NCBI GenBank assembly: GCA_007127255.1
Contig: SKZS01000145.1
Coordinates: 1-11,305, forward strand
Origin: Syntrophomonadaceae bacterium
GTDB taxonomy: Bacteria > Bacillota > Dethiobacteria > DTU022
DNA: 11,305 nt
Direction: 5' to 3'
Every line of letters begins with the position of its first letter. The first letter of the stretch is position 1. Shown piece by piece: positions 1 through 6,558 of this stretch. Both the position numbers and the translations under genes were made by a program. Below the pieces are notes generated by a model. That model saw only the letters and a program-made list of their open reading frames with translations. It searched no databases and was not told the DNA's origin.

Positions 1-571
1 TACTTACCGTTACATTATCTTCGCGTGCATCGTTTTCATCTACCTCACCCAGAAAAGCGCTAACCTCTTCACTATATTCCAGGACAATTCCTGCTATTTC
101 AACTCTGTAATTCTCGGGATCGGCAACGTCAAGAATAACAATAACAAGCTTAGAACCGGGAGAAATGCCGTCGGCAATTATAACCTTTTCGACTAAGTGG
201 GATCCTGATTTCTCGGTTGCGGGAAATTCCGCGAGCAGTCCTAATGATTTTTGCGTAATCAAGCTGGCGTCCAGAACATTAATGGCACCGTCCCCATTGA
301 CATCAGCAAGGACTTTGCTGGTCCCGGTCAGAGATTCCAAACCTAAAACGTGCCTCATGACCAGGACGACATCCCGGACATCAATTCTGCCATCACTGTT
401 TAAATCACCATAAGTTGTCGCCGATACTTCGGTATCATGAAGCAGGATAAAAATCAGGACGGAAATAATAATAACAATCACAACAGTCCTGACTGCTTTA
501 CTAATTACATAGGACCACATAGGTTGTGAACCGTTCTTTTCTCCTGGTTTGAACCAGTTAATATGCCCCAT
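1..571 (-). CDS. Membrane-anchored or secreted protein with N-terminal type I dockerin domain (partial, C-terminus off the left edge)
   Basis: An open frame runs from an ATG at 571 to the left edge without a stop, giving about 190 residues. Residues 29-45 are a strongly hydrophobic segment preceded by Lys/Arg, and a VSA|TT site near residue 51 could be cleaved by signal peptidase. Residues 55-112 hold two calcium-loop/helix repeats: DLNSDGRIDVRD at 56-67 and DVNGDGAINVLD at 90-101, each followed by a leucine-rich helix. This is the type I dockerin pattern. Residues after about 120 look beta-rich and are not recognised. In cellulosomal enzymes the dockerin usually sits at the C-terminus, so its place right after the signal/anchor is unusual. 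The gene lies 53 bp downstream of ridA on the same strand and may be co-transcribed. A weak SD (TAGG, 7 nt away) supports Met1; Met18 (position 520) is an alternative start. The cohesin partner and overall role are unknown. Confidence 0.8.
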   Translation of the reverse strand, partial: MGHINWFKPGEKNGSQPMWSYVISKAVRTVVIVIIISVLIFILLHDTEVSATTYGDLNSDGRIDVRDVVLVMRHVLGLESLTGTSKVLADVNGDGAINVLDASLITQKSLGLLAEFPATEKSGSHLVEKVIIADGISPGSKLVIVILDVADPENYRVEIAGIVLEYSEEVSAFLGEVDENDAREDNVTVS

Positions 572-624
572 TTAAAAACCTACTTTCCAATTTCGACAAA
601 TATCAGTTAATAGCAAACCGTTAT

Positions 625-1005
625 TTAAAGACTGGCAACAACTTCTATTTCCACGGTAACATCCTTTGGCAAACGGGAAACTTCCACACATGACCTGGCC
701 GGGAAGTTGTCCTTGAAAAAGTCTGCATAGGCATCATTGACCTGCCCAAAATCATTCATATCTGTCAGGAAAATTGTCGCCTTAATTATATTATCCGCTG
801 TAAGCCCTGCCTGTTCAAGAATAGCTAATACATTTTTCATGCATTGAGTTGTCTTTACCGCTGGGTCACCTGCCACGATCTCTCCGGTTGCAGGATCAAC
901 AGGCATTTGTCCTGAAACAAATAGAATATTTCCTGATTTTACCGCCTGGCTGTATGGCCCGACAGCCGCCGGCGCATTACTGGTGTGCAAGTATTCATTG
1001 GTCAT
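625..1005 (-). CDS. ridA: RidA family reactive intermediate (enamine/imine) deaminase
   Basis: The 126-residue protein matches the YjgF/YER057c/UK114 (RidA) family over its whole length and has the usual size. Family landmarks are GPYSQAV at 16-22, VSGQMPVDP at 30-38, the FLTDM segment at 79-83 and the C-terminal PARSCVEVSRLPKDV at 102-116. Arg104 corresponds to the catalytic arginine (Arg105 in E. coli), and Glu119 lies in the conserved VEIEVVA end. RidA proteins are cytosolic trimers that hydrolyse the 2-aminoacrylate and other enamine/imine products of PLP enzymes such as threonine dehydratase. I chose the ATG at 1005 because GGGAGGAA lies 8 nt upstream. A further in-frame ATG at 1026 has no SD and falls inside a leader repeat. 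The dockerin gene follows 53 bp downstream. No PLP enzyme lies beside it in this window. Confidence 0.95.
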   Translation of the reverse strand: MTNEYLHTSNAPAAVGPYSQAVKSGNILFVSGQMPVDPATGEIVAGDPAVKTTQCMKNVLAILEQAGLTADNIIKATIFLTDMNDFGQVNDAYADFFKDNFPARSCVEVSRLPKDVTVEIEVVASL

Positions 1006-1013
1006 CACTGTTT

Positions 1014-1020
1014 CCTCCCT
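1014..1020 (-). promoter_or_regulatory. Ribosome binding site deciding the ridA start
   Basis: On the minus strand AGGGAGG sits 8 nt before the ATG at 1005. It lies downstream of the in-frame ATG at 1026, so translation should start at 1005. Confidence 0.7.
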
Positions 1021-1023
1021 TAT

Positions 1024-1055
1024 CATCTTAGATCCGATGCCATCTTAAATCCGAT
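1024..1055. repeat. Direct repeat in the ridA leader, two 15-bp copies
   Basis: CATCTTAGATCCGAT (1024-1038) and CATCTTAAATCCGAT (1041-1055) match at 14 of 15 positions and are 17 bp apart start to start. They lie immediately upstream of the ridA SD. They could be a tandem protein-binding site or a local duplication; nothing here identifies a regulator. Confidence 0.55.
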
Positions 1056-1369
1056 TCTGAAAAACCTTAAACCTTAAATGACAATACCAAAGCCACAGAA
1101 ATTTAATCAGCTTACTATACAGCTGCAAAAAATTTATATCCAGGTTCCTCTATTAGCTTTGCTCCATAAGTTAAGAATATTATAACTTATAAAGCAACCC
1201 TTTACGGCTCTATATTCAATAAGAAAATATTTATTCCTTTACCATAAGGTATAACCATCACTTATTGGAAATAAACAATGCCGGGGAGCTGCAAACATAG
1301 AAAATTTTACGATAGGGGTTAAAGGCTAAATGTAAACCATGGAAAGATTAATTACATATAAAGGTTGTA
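1056..1369. other. AT-rich divergent intergenic region between ridA and the acyltransferase gene
   Basis: About 310 bp with no credible reading frame. It must carry the promoters for both divergent units. I see an 8-bp inverted repeat with an overlapping promoter-like motif (annotated separately) and a short tandem CCTTAAA pair near 1065-1078. No tRNA-like or clear riboswitch-like structure was recognised. Confidence 0.5.
1159..1190 (+). promoter_or_regulatory. Candidate promoter overlapped by an inverted repeat, upstream of the acyltransferase gene
   Basis: TTGCTC (1159-1164), a 16-bp spacer and TATAAC (1181-1186) form a reasonable sigma-A-type promoter pointing at the acyltransferase gene. 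ATAAGTTA (1166-1173) and TAACTTAT (1183-1190) are perfect inverted arms 9 nt apart that cover the spacer and -10. That geometry would suit an operator, but a palindrome in AT-rich DNA can arise by chance. The leader would be nearly 180 nt. Confidence 0.3.
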
Positions 1370-2032
1370 ATGTTCCTAAGTAATGATAAACTATTTTTAG
1401 CCGCTTTTAAAAAGGAAGGTGTTAAATTGCTTAGATTGATTGCAATGTTCTTGTTCACTATCGGGGGCTGGACAAAAAAAGGCACTATACCCAGGGACAT
1501 TAAGAAATGTGTAGTTGTCGGTGGGCCGCATACAAGTAACTTTGACCTGCTTTTTGCCATGGCCGGCTTCTATAAAATGAATTATCCGGTCAGGTTTTTA
1601 ATTAAAAAAGAGTGGTTAAAATATTTTCCGCTAAAACATGTTTTGCTGTCGGCCGGGGCCCTGGGAATTGACAGGTCAAAAACAGGAACCATGGTTGACG
1701 CTATGGCCGAGCTGCTCATAAATTCAAAAGAAGATCTGGCTATTTTAGTTACTCCCGAAGCCACCAGGAAGCACCAATGCAAGTGGAAAACCGGCTTTTA
1801 TCAGGCTGCGCTTAAAGCCAATGTGCCAATTGTCCTTACCCATCTTGATTACGCCAAAAAAGAAGCCGCGGTTGGCCCTCATTTTATGCCCACCGGCGAT
1901 TACAAAAAAGATATGCAGATCGTCAGGGAACATTATAAAAATGTTACACCGAAATACCCTGAAAATTTTTGCCTGAAAATATACCTGGATGATGAAAACC
2001 AGGAGTGCACCAAAGAAGCAACCTTGCAGTAA
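1370..2032 (+). CDS. PlsC-like lysophospholipid / glycerol-phosphate acyltransferase family protein
   Basis: This 220-residue protein carries acyltransferase block I as PHTSNFD (His54 and Asp59, the HX4D catalytic pair), the segment GALGIDR at 96-102 and a block III equivalent TPEATRK at 128-134, followed by KWKTGFYQAAL. These features place it in the phospholipid/glycerol acyltransferase superfamily, which moves acyl groups from acyl-ACP or acyl-CoA to lysophospholipid-type acceptors at the inner face of the membrane. Residues 18-33 are hydrophobic and may contact the membrane. Block III has Ala131 where most members have Gly (PEGTR), a conservative change. It is short for a PlsC but normal for the compact subfamily with an IGGW N-terminus. 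AAAGG lies 5 nt before the ATG. The MFS gene follows 113 bp downstream with its own promoter. The exact acceptor is unknown. Confidence 0.8.
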   Translation: MFLSNDKLFLAAFKKEGVKLLRLIAMFLFTIGGWTKKGTIPRDIKKCVVVGGPHTSNFDLLFAMAGFYKMNYPVRFLIKKEWLKYFPLKHVLLSAGALGIDRSKTGTMVDAMAELLINSKEDLAILVTPEATRKHQCKWKTGFYQAALKANVPIVLTHLDYAKKEAAVGPHFMPTGDYKKDMQIVREHYKNVTPKYPENFCLKIYLDDENQECTKEATLQ

Positions 2033-2073
2033 GCTATTATTACCATTATTATAATAAACTAAAATGACTTTAC

Positions 2074-2102
2074 TTAACATCAAGCAAATAACAATTTAAA
2101 AT
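2074..2102 (+). promoter_or_regulatory. Sigma-A-type promoter for the MFS transporter gene
   Basis: TTAACA (2074-2079), a 17-bp spacer and TAAAAT (2097-2102) each match the -35 and -10 consensus at five of six positions. The -10 ends 43 bp before the MFS start. This suggests the transporter can be expressed independently of the upstream acyltransferase. Confidence 0.5.
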
Positions 2103-2145
2103 CATTAAACTGACTTTTTTAGAAAGCATAAGGGTATCTTGCCGC

Positions 2146-3420
2146 ATGACCAATATCCCTAAAAAAAAATGGAACCAAAAACACCTGGCTGCCCTGATCA
2201 TAATTTCTACCGCTTATATCGCTGTTTTTGTTAACATACAGGGCTTTAAGGCTATGCTTCCCCTGGTCCAGGACGAATTTCTAATCAGCAGGGCCCAGGT
2301 TGGCCTCTACTCCAGTTTTTACTTTTTTAGTACCGTAATGATTGCGGTTTTCAGCGGGCGCATTGCCGATTACCTGGGTACTAAAAAAGGCCTGGTTTTG
2401 GGTGTTTGCATTGTAGCCCTGATGATGATCCTGCACTCTGTTTCACCCTATTTCGGACTGATCCTAATCCTGGCTTTCTTTACCGGAATTGCTTTCAGTT
2501 TAATTACACCTTCGGTCAATAAAGGGGTAATTGAACTTTCCGAGCCATCGAAAAGAAGTTCATCGATGGGTCTTGTGCACGGCGGAGGAGGCTTGGGAGG
2601 CTTTTTTGGCGCTGTTATGCTCCCCTATTTCGGGGAAATGGTCGGCTGGCGCACAGCTCTCTTGTTCAGCAGTATTTTTGCGCTTCTAATCGCCTTTTTT
2701 ATTTTCAGGTTTTATCAACCGGTGGTCGAAAAGAAAAAGGTTGAGGAGAACGAGGTGAGTTCCGAAGAAAATAAAACCACCACCTTGAAAGAAGACCTTA
2801 AATATCTACTTAAAAACCGGTATCTGGTGAGCGTTTTTTTGATGGGCGCGATTTTCGGGATGGGCATTTCTTCCGTAACCGGACATTTTCCCCTCTACCT
2901 GGCCCGGGACCTGGGGACCACCGCTTCCTTTGCCGGCCTGGGATTAGGCATTTATCATATCGGAGGAATCACCGGCCAGCCTTTCTGGGGTCTGGTAAAC
3001 GAAAGAGTATTTCATGGCAACAGGAGAAAGGGACTTTCCCTGCTCGGGTTGCTCGTAGCCGGCCTGATCTTCTTTTTTGGCCTTGTTGTCAGCAGGTTTA
3101 ATTTTCCACCTTATGCTATTCTTCTATTTTCTTTCCTGCTGGGGTTTTGCACTCTGGGCATCATCGCCATCTATTTCACCGCGGTAAGCGAACTGGTGTC
3201 AAGCAAATATACCGGCGTAGTAACAGGCCTTGCTCTCATTTTCCCCCGGACGAGTACGGTGATAACTCCGCCTCTATTCGGCCTTGTTGCCGATATAACC
3301 GGCACCTATGCCCTGAGTTGGGTTCTGCTGGGTGCCGTTGTGTTAACTTTAACCCTTGGATTCCTCTACTTCAGCGGGAAAAACTCAAAGTCAGCCTGTA
3401 CAAATTCCAGAGCCGAATGA
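2146..3420 (+). CDS. Major facilitator superfamily (MFS) transporter, substrate unknown
   Basis: The 424-residue protein is mostly hydrophobic, with about 12 predicted membrane helices in two halves. A charged cytoplasmic loop rich in Lys and Glu (about 193-225) separates helices 6 and 7, as usual for MFS carriers. The signature motif A is present between helices 2 and 3 as GRIADYLGTKKGL (71-83), with Asp75 and the basic pair Lys80/Lys81. The glycine-rich HGGGGLGGFFGA stretch after residue 145 resembles the helix 5 region of organic-anion-type MFS proteins. The protein acts in the cytoplasmic membrane as a secondary carrier. Substrate cannot be read from the sequence, and the neighbours (acyltransferase, HAD phosphatase) do not suggest one. 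The SD is weak (AAGGG, about 11 nt upstream). A private promoter lies upstream and a possible terminator near 3582-3617. Confidence 0.88.
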   Translation: MTNIPKKKWNQKHLAALIIISTAYIAVFVNIQGFKAMLPLVQDEFLISRAQVGLYSSFYFFSTVMIAVFSGRIADYLGTKKGLVLGVCIVALMMILHSVSPYFGLILILAFFTGIAFSLITPSVNKGVIELSEPSKRSSSMGLVHGGGGLGGFFGAVMLPYFGEMVGWRTALLFSSIFALLIAFFIFRFYQPVVEKKKVEENEVSSEENKTTTLKEDLKYLLKNRYLVSVFLMGAIFGMGISSVTGHFPLYLARDLGTTASFAGLGLGIYHIGGITGQPFWGLVNERVFHGNRRKGLSLLGLLVAGLIFFFGLVVSRFNFPPYAILLFSFLLGFCTLGIIAIYFTAVSELVSSKYTGVVTGLALIFPRTSTVITPPLFGLVADITGTYALSWVLLGAVVLTLTLGFLYFSGKNSKSACTNSRAE

Positions 3421-3581
3421 TATGGGATTGTTTCTCCTAATCAGTTAACCGCATAATATGGCAAACAGTTTTGCGCCTGCTGAAGTCCTCTGATGCAATA
3501 GTGATACCCATTGATATCTTCCATAACTTTCATCTAAACATATTTATATTCATTGGCCGAAATATATCTTTTATCGTTTCC

Positions 3582-3617
3582 GGTTAAAATTCCCAGAATT
3601 AACCCTTTAATTTTTTT
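3582..3617 (+). terminator. Weak rho-independent terminator candidate for the MFS gene
   Basis: GGTT-AA-AATTC, a 3-nt loop and GAATT-AACC form a short hairpin with a 2-nt bulge, followed by a T-rich tract (CTTTAATTTTTTT) on the plus strand. It overlaps the last codons of the convergent HAD gene. The stem is AT-rich, so the call is tentative. Confidence 0.35.
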
Positions 3618-4234
3618 AGGAGATTTAAAAGTTCTGCGGGAGTGTGAACAATAAAATCAGGGCCTTCAGCCTGCAGCAGTGATAGATGATCATAGCCCCA
3701 GGCGACAGCAATAACTTTAATTGGCACCTTTTTGCTGGAGACGATATCTCGCAGTTCATCTCCAACATATACAGCTTCATCACTGCTGATTCCCAGTTCC
3801 TTAAGAGCCTGCTTGATGGTCCGGTGTTTGCCAAATAAGCTGGAGGTACATAAAATATGATCAAAATGCTCGAGGTCATGAGAGGCCAGGAAGCTATATA
3901 TATTTCTCTGGGTATTAGAAGAAACAATAGATAAAATATAACCCTGTGCCTTTAAACTTCGGATAAGCTCCCCTATCCCCGGAAAAGGCTCAGCCGTTCC
4001 TATAAACTCACTATATATCGGGATAGCCTCGGCAAGGAGTCTTGGCAGTCTGAATAAAGGCACTCCCGCTTTTTTGAACCTTTCCTTGACAGACAGCGAT
4101 CTCATTTCTTCCAACTCAGTGCGGGACATGGCACGCATGTTATGTTTCTCTGTGATTCTATCGTAAACTTTGTACAGTATATGCCCGGTATCGGCAAGGG
4201 TTCCGTCAAAATCAAATATCACTGCTTTAAGCAT
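3599..4234 (-). CDS. HAD-superfamily phosphatase, phosphoglycolate phosphatase-like
   Basis: All four HAD motifs are visible in this 211-residue protein. Motif I is DFDGTLADT with nucleophile Asp8 and acid/base Asp10. Motif II is the serine in IVSSNT (about Ser105). Motif III is Lys136 in SLFGKHRT. Motif IV is GDELRD, with Asp159, Glu160 and Asp163. Residues from about 15 to 85 form the helical C1 cap expected of subfamily I enzymes such as phosphoglycolate phosphatase and PpaX. It is probably a cytosolic, Mg-dependent phosphomonoesterase. The exact substrate is uncertain; 2-phosphoglycolate or pyrophosphate are family precedents only. A strong SD (AGGAAAGGG) precedes the ATG. The leader contains an 11-bp tandem array, which is odd and could affect expression. 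It is convergent with the MFS gene. Confidence 0.88.
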   Translation of the reverse strand: MLKAVIFDFDGTLADTGHILYKVYDRITEKHNMRAMSRTELEEMRSLSVKERFKKAGVPLFRLPRLLAEAIPIYSEFIGTAEPFPGIGELIRSLKAQGYILSIVSSNTQRNIYSFLASHDLEHFDHILCTSSLFGKHRTIKQALKELGISSDEAVYVGDELRDIVSSKKVPIKVIAVAWGYDHLSLLQAEGPDFIVHTPAELLNLLKKLKG

Positions 4235-4249
4235 AGCTTCCCTTTCCTG

Positions 4250-4394
4250 CTTCTCTAATGGTTGCCTACTGTTTCTCTTATGGTTTTCTTATGGTTCTCT
4301 TATGATTTTCTTATGATTCTCTTATGATTTTCTTATGGTTCTCTTTTAGTTTCCCCTGATAGTTTCCTCCCGGTTCTCTACTGATTCTCTTTTT
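4250..4394. repeat. 11-bp tandem repeat array (about 13 units) in the HAD gene leader
   Basis: Read on the minus strand the unit is CATAAGA(A/G)AA(C/T). Five near-perfect units occupy 4283-4337 and alternate GAAAA and GAGAA, giving a 22-bp higher-order period. Less perfect units extend to 4250 and 4394. The array begins 15 bp upstream of the HAD start codon. Its period is close to one helical turn, and it is purine-rich on the HAD-sense strand. It has no coding potential. Such arrays often vary in copy number between strains. Confidence 0.85.
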
Positions 4395-4448
4395 ACTAGA
4401 TGATTTCTGCACATAACAACCAGCCTCCTGCTTCCCGCCCCCAAAAAC

Positions 4449-4487
4449 AAGTTCAACAATTGGGGTCAGGCCTCAAAAATTGAACTT
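4449..4487. repeat. REP-like hairpin at the left edge of the 212-bp element
   Basis: AAGTTCAA (4449-4456) and TTGAACTT (4480-4487) are perfect 8-bp inverted arms around the TTGGGGTCAGG core. This local hairpin overlaps the longer 34-bp inverted end. A related direct repeat, AAAACAAGTTCAA, occurs at 4444-4456 and again at 4627-4639. Confidence 0.5.
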
Positions 4488-4665
4488 ACTTCTGCTTCTG
4501 ATGAAAACTTTATGAAAATCAATTTTAGTCTAATCCTGCCTTAACTGTCAAAGTGGTTTAGGGCTGGAGAGAATTAATATTGAGCCTCTTATTAATAGAT
4601 AGCTGTTTAAGAATTAGTTTTCAATGAAAACAAGTTCAATTTTTGAGGCCTGACCCCAATTGTTG
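4454..4665. mobile_element. Non-autonomous MITE/REP-like element with perfect 34-bp terminal inverted repeats
   Basis: Positions 4454-4487 are the exact reverse complement of 4632-4665 over all 34 bp. The core is TTGGGGTCAGGCCTC followed by an A/T run and TTGAACTT. The 144-bp interior has no credible frame, and includes a small hairpin with arms ATTAATA (4573-4579) and TATTAAT (4590-4596). A second unit of almost the same length with the same core end lies at 9691-9900. From memory, TTGGGGTCAGG-type palindromes accompany IS200-like Y1 (REP-associated) transposases, so movement in trans is plausible, but no transposase is in the window. Just outside the right end CAATTGTTG is duplicated (4657-4665 and 4666-4674). 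Confidence 0.7.
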
Positions 4666-4850
4666 CAATTGTTGTAAAAAGCCGGGTTAAGAGGAGAATA
4701 AGACTCAAATACCGAACTATAAGAATTATTGGAAATCCGGGGTCGGGATTAGAAATCACGGAACAGCCCTGACCTGCAAATTAAAACTGATCTCTCGAAT
4801 AACAGGAACTTAAAAAAAATGCTAAGCCAATGAAAGGAGAATATTATAAG
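4666..4850. other. Upstream region of sppA, no gene recognised
   Basis: This stretch has no credible reading frame. Between about 4738 and 4779 a CCGGGGTCGGG ... CCCTGACC pair looks like a decayed copy of the element core in inverted orientation, but the match is weak. No convincing -35/-10 pair for sppA was found. Confidence 0.3.
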
Positions 4851-6551
4851 ATGTTTTCCTACCTTTTTTATATCCTACGCGTTGTACTGATAATTATCGG
4901 CAATACCATGAAAAAAGGCATGCGCCCACCAGATTATGTTACCTTTACCCTGCACGGCTCTTATCCTGACCTGCGCCAGCCTCCTGGAGGGTTTTTGCAG
5001 CAAAAAATGAGAGGCCGTGTAAAAAGTTTGCAGGAGTTAGAAAATGATTTCCAGCTGATTGCAAAAAACCGACTTGTTAAGGGGGTCATCCTCCATCTGG
5101 GCAATCTTGCCCTTCCCCTGTCTCAACTCCAGTCTTTAACCGGAATGATCAATAATTTACAGGCCAGCGGCAAAGAGGTAATCACCTGGGCAACCAACTA
5201 TGACAATCAAAAGTATTTCCTGGCAACAGCAGCAAACCGTATCCTGCTTCAAAAAGGGGGCACAGTTTATACCCTGGGTTTTGCCAATCGTCAAATATAC
5301 ATGAAAAGCGCTCTAGACTGGTGCGGAGTTGAGTTCGATGTCGTCCAGGTAAGCCCTTTTAAATCTGCGTTGGACATCTTTACCCGCTCGGATATGTCGA
5401 AAGAGGGAAAAGAAATGACCGACTGGTTAATTGATTCTTTTTTTCTGCAATTTGTCCTGGCCATTACCAATGGCCGCAAGCTTAGCGAAGATAACGCCCG
5501 CGCCCTGATCGAACAAACTCCTCTATACGGAGAAAACGCAATCGAAGCAGGGGCAATTGACGGTATAGTTAACGCCGAAGACCTTCCTGATTTTTTAGGA
5601 GAGCGTGATAAACCGGCAAGCCTGGCAAGCTGGGATGAATGCGGTAAAAGCTTTCCCCGTCCTCTTCCAGCAACTCCCGGAAAATATATTGCCGTCTTAC
5701 GGGTTCAGGGTAATATCGTTGACGGAAAAAGTCAGCGCCCTCCCGCCCGGCCACCATTACCTGTGCCTTTTCTTTTCAATGAACAAACCGGTGATTTAAG
5801 TTTTGTCCAGCAGGCTCGTCGGGTTTTGAAGGATAAGAGAGCCCGGGCAGTTTTGCTCTATATTGATTCAGGAGGCGGGTCGGCTGCTTCATCTGAGGCC
5901 ATAACTTCAATTTTACAGAAAATCGCTGCCGAGAAACCACTGGTAGCGATGATGGGTTCAATGGCTGGTTCCGGAGGTTACTACGTAGCTACTCCTGCTT
6001 CTTATATTGTCGCCCAACCTGCAACCATTACCGGATCAATCGGTGTAATTGCAGCCAAGATAATAAATTCCCGCCTTTTGGAAAGACTGCTTTTAAACCG
6101 GGAAACCATCAGACGGGGTCAGAGGGAACTATTTAACTCTCCCGAAGAACCTTTCACCGAAGAAGAAAGGAAGAAGGCCACGCAATTCATTAATCAAATC
6201 TATGAATTGTTTATCAAACGGGTTGCCGACAGCCGCTCCATGAGCCCTGATGTTGTAAACGAGATTGGCGGAGGAAGGGTCTGGACCGGCGAGCAAGCCC
6301 TGAAACATGGACTTGTTGATGAGCTTGGCGGTTTGAAAACAGCCCTGACCCAACTGCAAAAAATGGCCGGCCTCCCGAAAAACACCCCGCTAATTGAAGC
6401 GCCCTATCCCAGGAGGGATACGGCGCCACTGCCTGCAGCTACAAGCTGGATAGGTTATGCCCTGGATAATCTGGCTCCCATCCAAAAACAGCAGGCCCTG
6501 CTGGCCAGCCCGCTATACTTTAGCCAGCCACCAGACCATGTAATAAATTGA
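4851..6551 (+). CDS. sppA: Signal peptide peptidase SppA, two-domain (67K) type
   Basis: This 566-residue serine protease of the S49 family has tandem ClpP-like folds, as in the E. coli 67K enzyme (618 aa) and unlike the short B. subtilis form. Residues 1-20 form one membrane segment. The N-terminal domain supplies the general-base lysine, Lys171 in SPFKSALDIF, aligned with the E. coli TYKSAVEPF segment. The C-terminal domain, from about 275, supplies the nucleophile Ser374 in GSMAGSGGYY, followed by the conserved TITGSIGV. The complete Ser/Lys dyad indicates an active enzyme that degrades leftover signal peptides or other membrane peptides on the outer side of the membrane. I chose the ATG at 4851 because AAAGGAG lies 11 nt upstream. 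An in-frame ATG at 4830 would add seven residues and lacks an SD. It converges on the dehydratase-like gene with only 7 bp between stops. Confidence 0.93.
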   Translation: MFSYLFYILRVVLIIIGNTMKKGMRPPDYVTFTLHGSYPDLRQPPGGFLQQKMRGRVKSLQELENDFQLIAKNRLVKGVILHLGNLALPLSQLQSLTGMINNLQASGKEVITWATNYDNQKYFLATAANRILLQKGGTVYTLGFANRQIYMKSALDWCGVEFDVVQVSPFKSALDIFTRSDMSKEGKEMTDWLIDSFFLQFVLAITNGRKLSEDNARALIEQTPLYGENAIEAGAIDGIVNAEDLPDFLGERDKPASLASWDECGKSFPRPLPATPGKYIAVLRVQGNIVDGKSQRPPARPPLPVPFLFNEQTGDLSFVQQARRVLKDKRARAVLLYIDSGGGSAASSEAITSILQKIAAEKPLVAMMGSMAGSGGYYVATPASYIVAQPATITGSIGVIAAKIINSRLLERLLLNRETIRRGQRELFNSPEEPFTEEERKKATQFINQIYELFIKRVADSRSMSPDVVNEIGGGRVWTGEQALKHGLVDELGGLKTALTQLQKMAGLPKNTPLIEAPYPRRDTAPLPAATSWIGYALDNLAPIQKQQALLASPLYFSQPPDHVIN

Positions 6552-6558
6552 TGCTTGC

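Noticed and set aside
544..557. CTGGTT-TG-AACCAG palindrome near the start of the dockerin gene as an operator
   Set aside because: It is a single 6-bp-arm palindrome inside the likely coding region and fits codons of the N-terminus; chance is sufficient unless the Met18 start is correct.
1006..1026. N-terminal extension of ridA to the ATG at 1026
   Set aside because: The SD (GGGAGG) lies inside this extension, 8 nt before the ATG at 1005, and RidA proteins normally begin where the shorter form does.
1339..1383. Short frame MERLITYKGCNVPK overlapping the acyltransferase start
   Set aside because: Fourteen codons, no proper SD, and it overlaps the real start; nothing supports translation or an attenuator role.
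3461..3474. GCAAA/TTTGC hairpin after the MFS gene as a terminator
   Set aside because: Only five base pairs and no T-tract follows it; the structure at 3582-3617 is a better candidate.
4250..4394. CRISPR-like interpretation of the tandem array
   Set aside because: Units are 11 bp and contiguous, with no unique spacers and no cas genes nearby; it is a minisatellite-type array.
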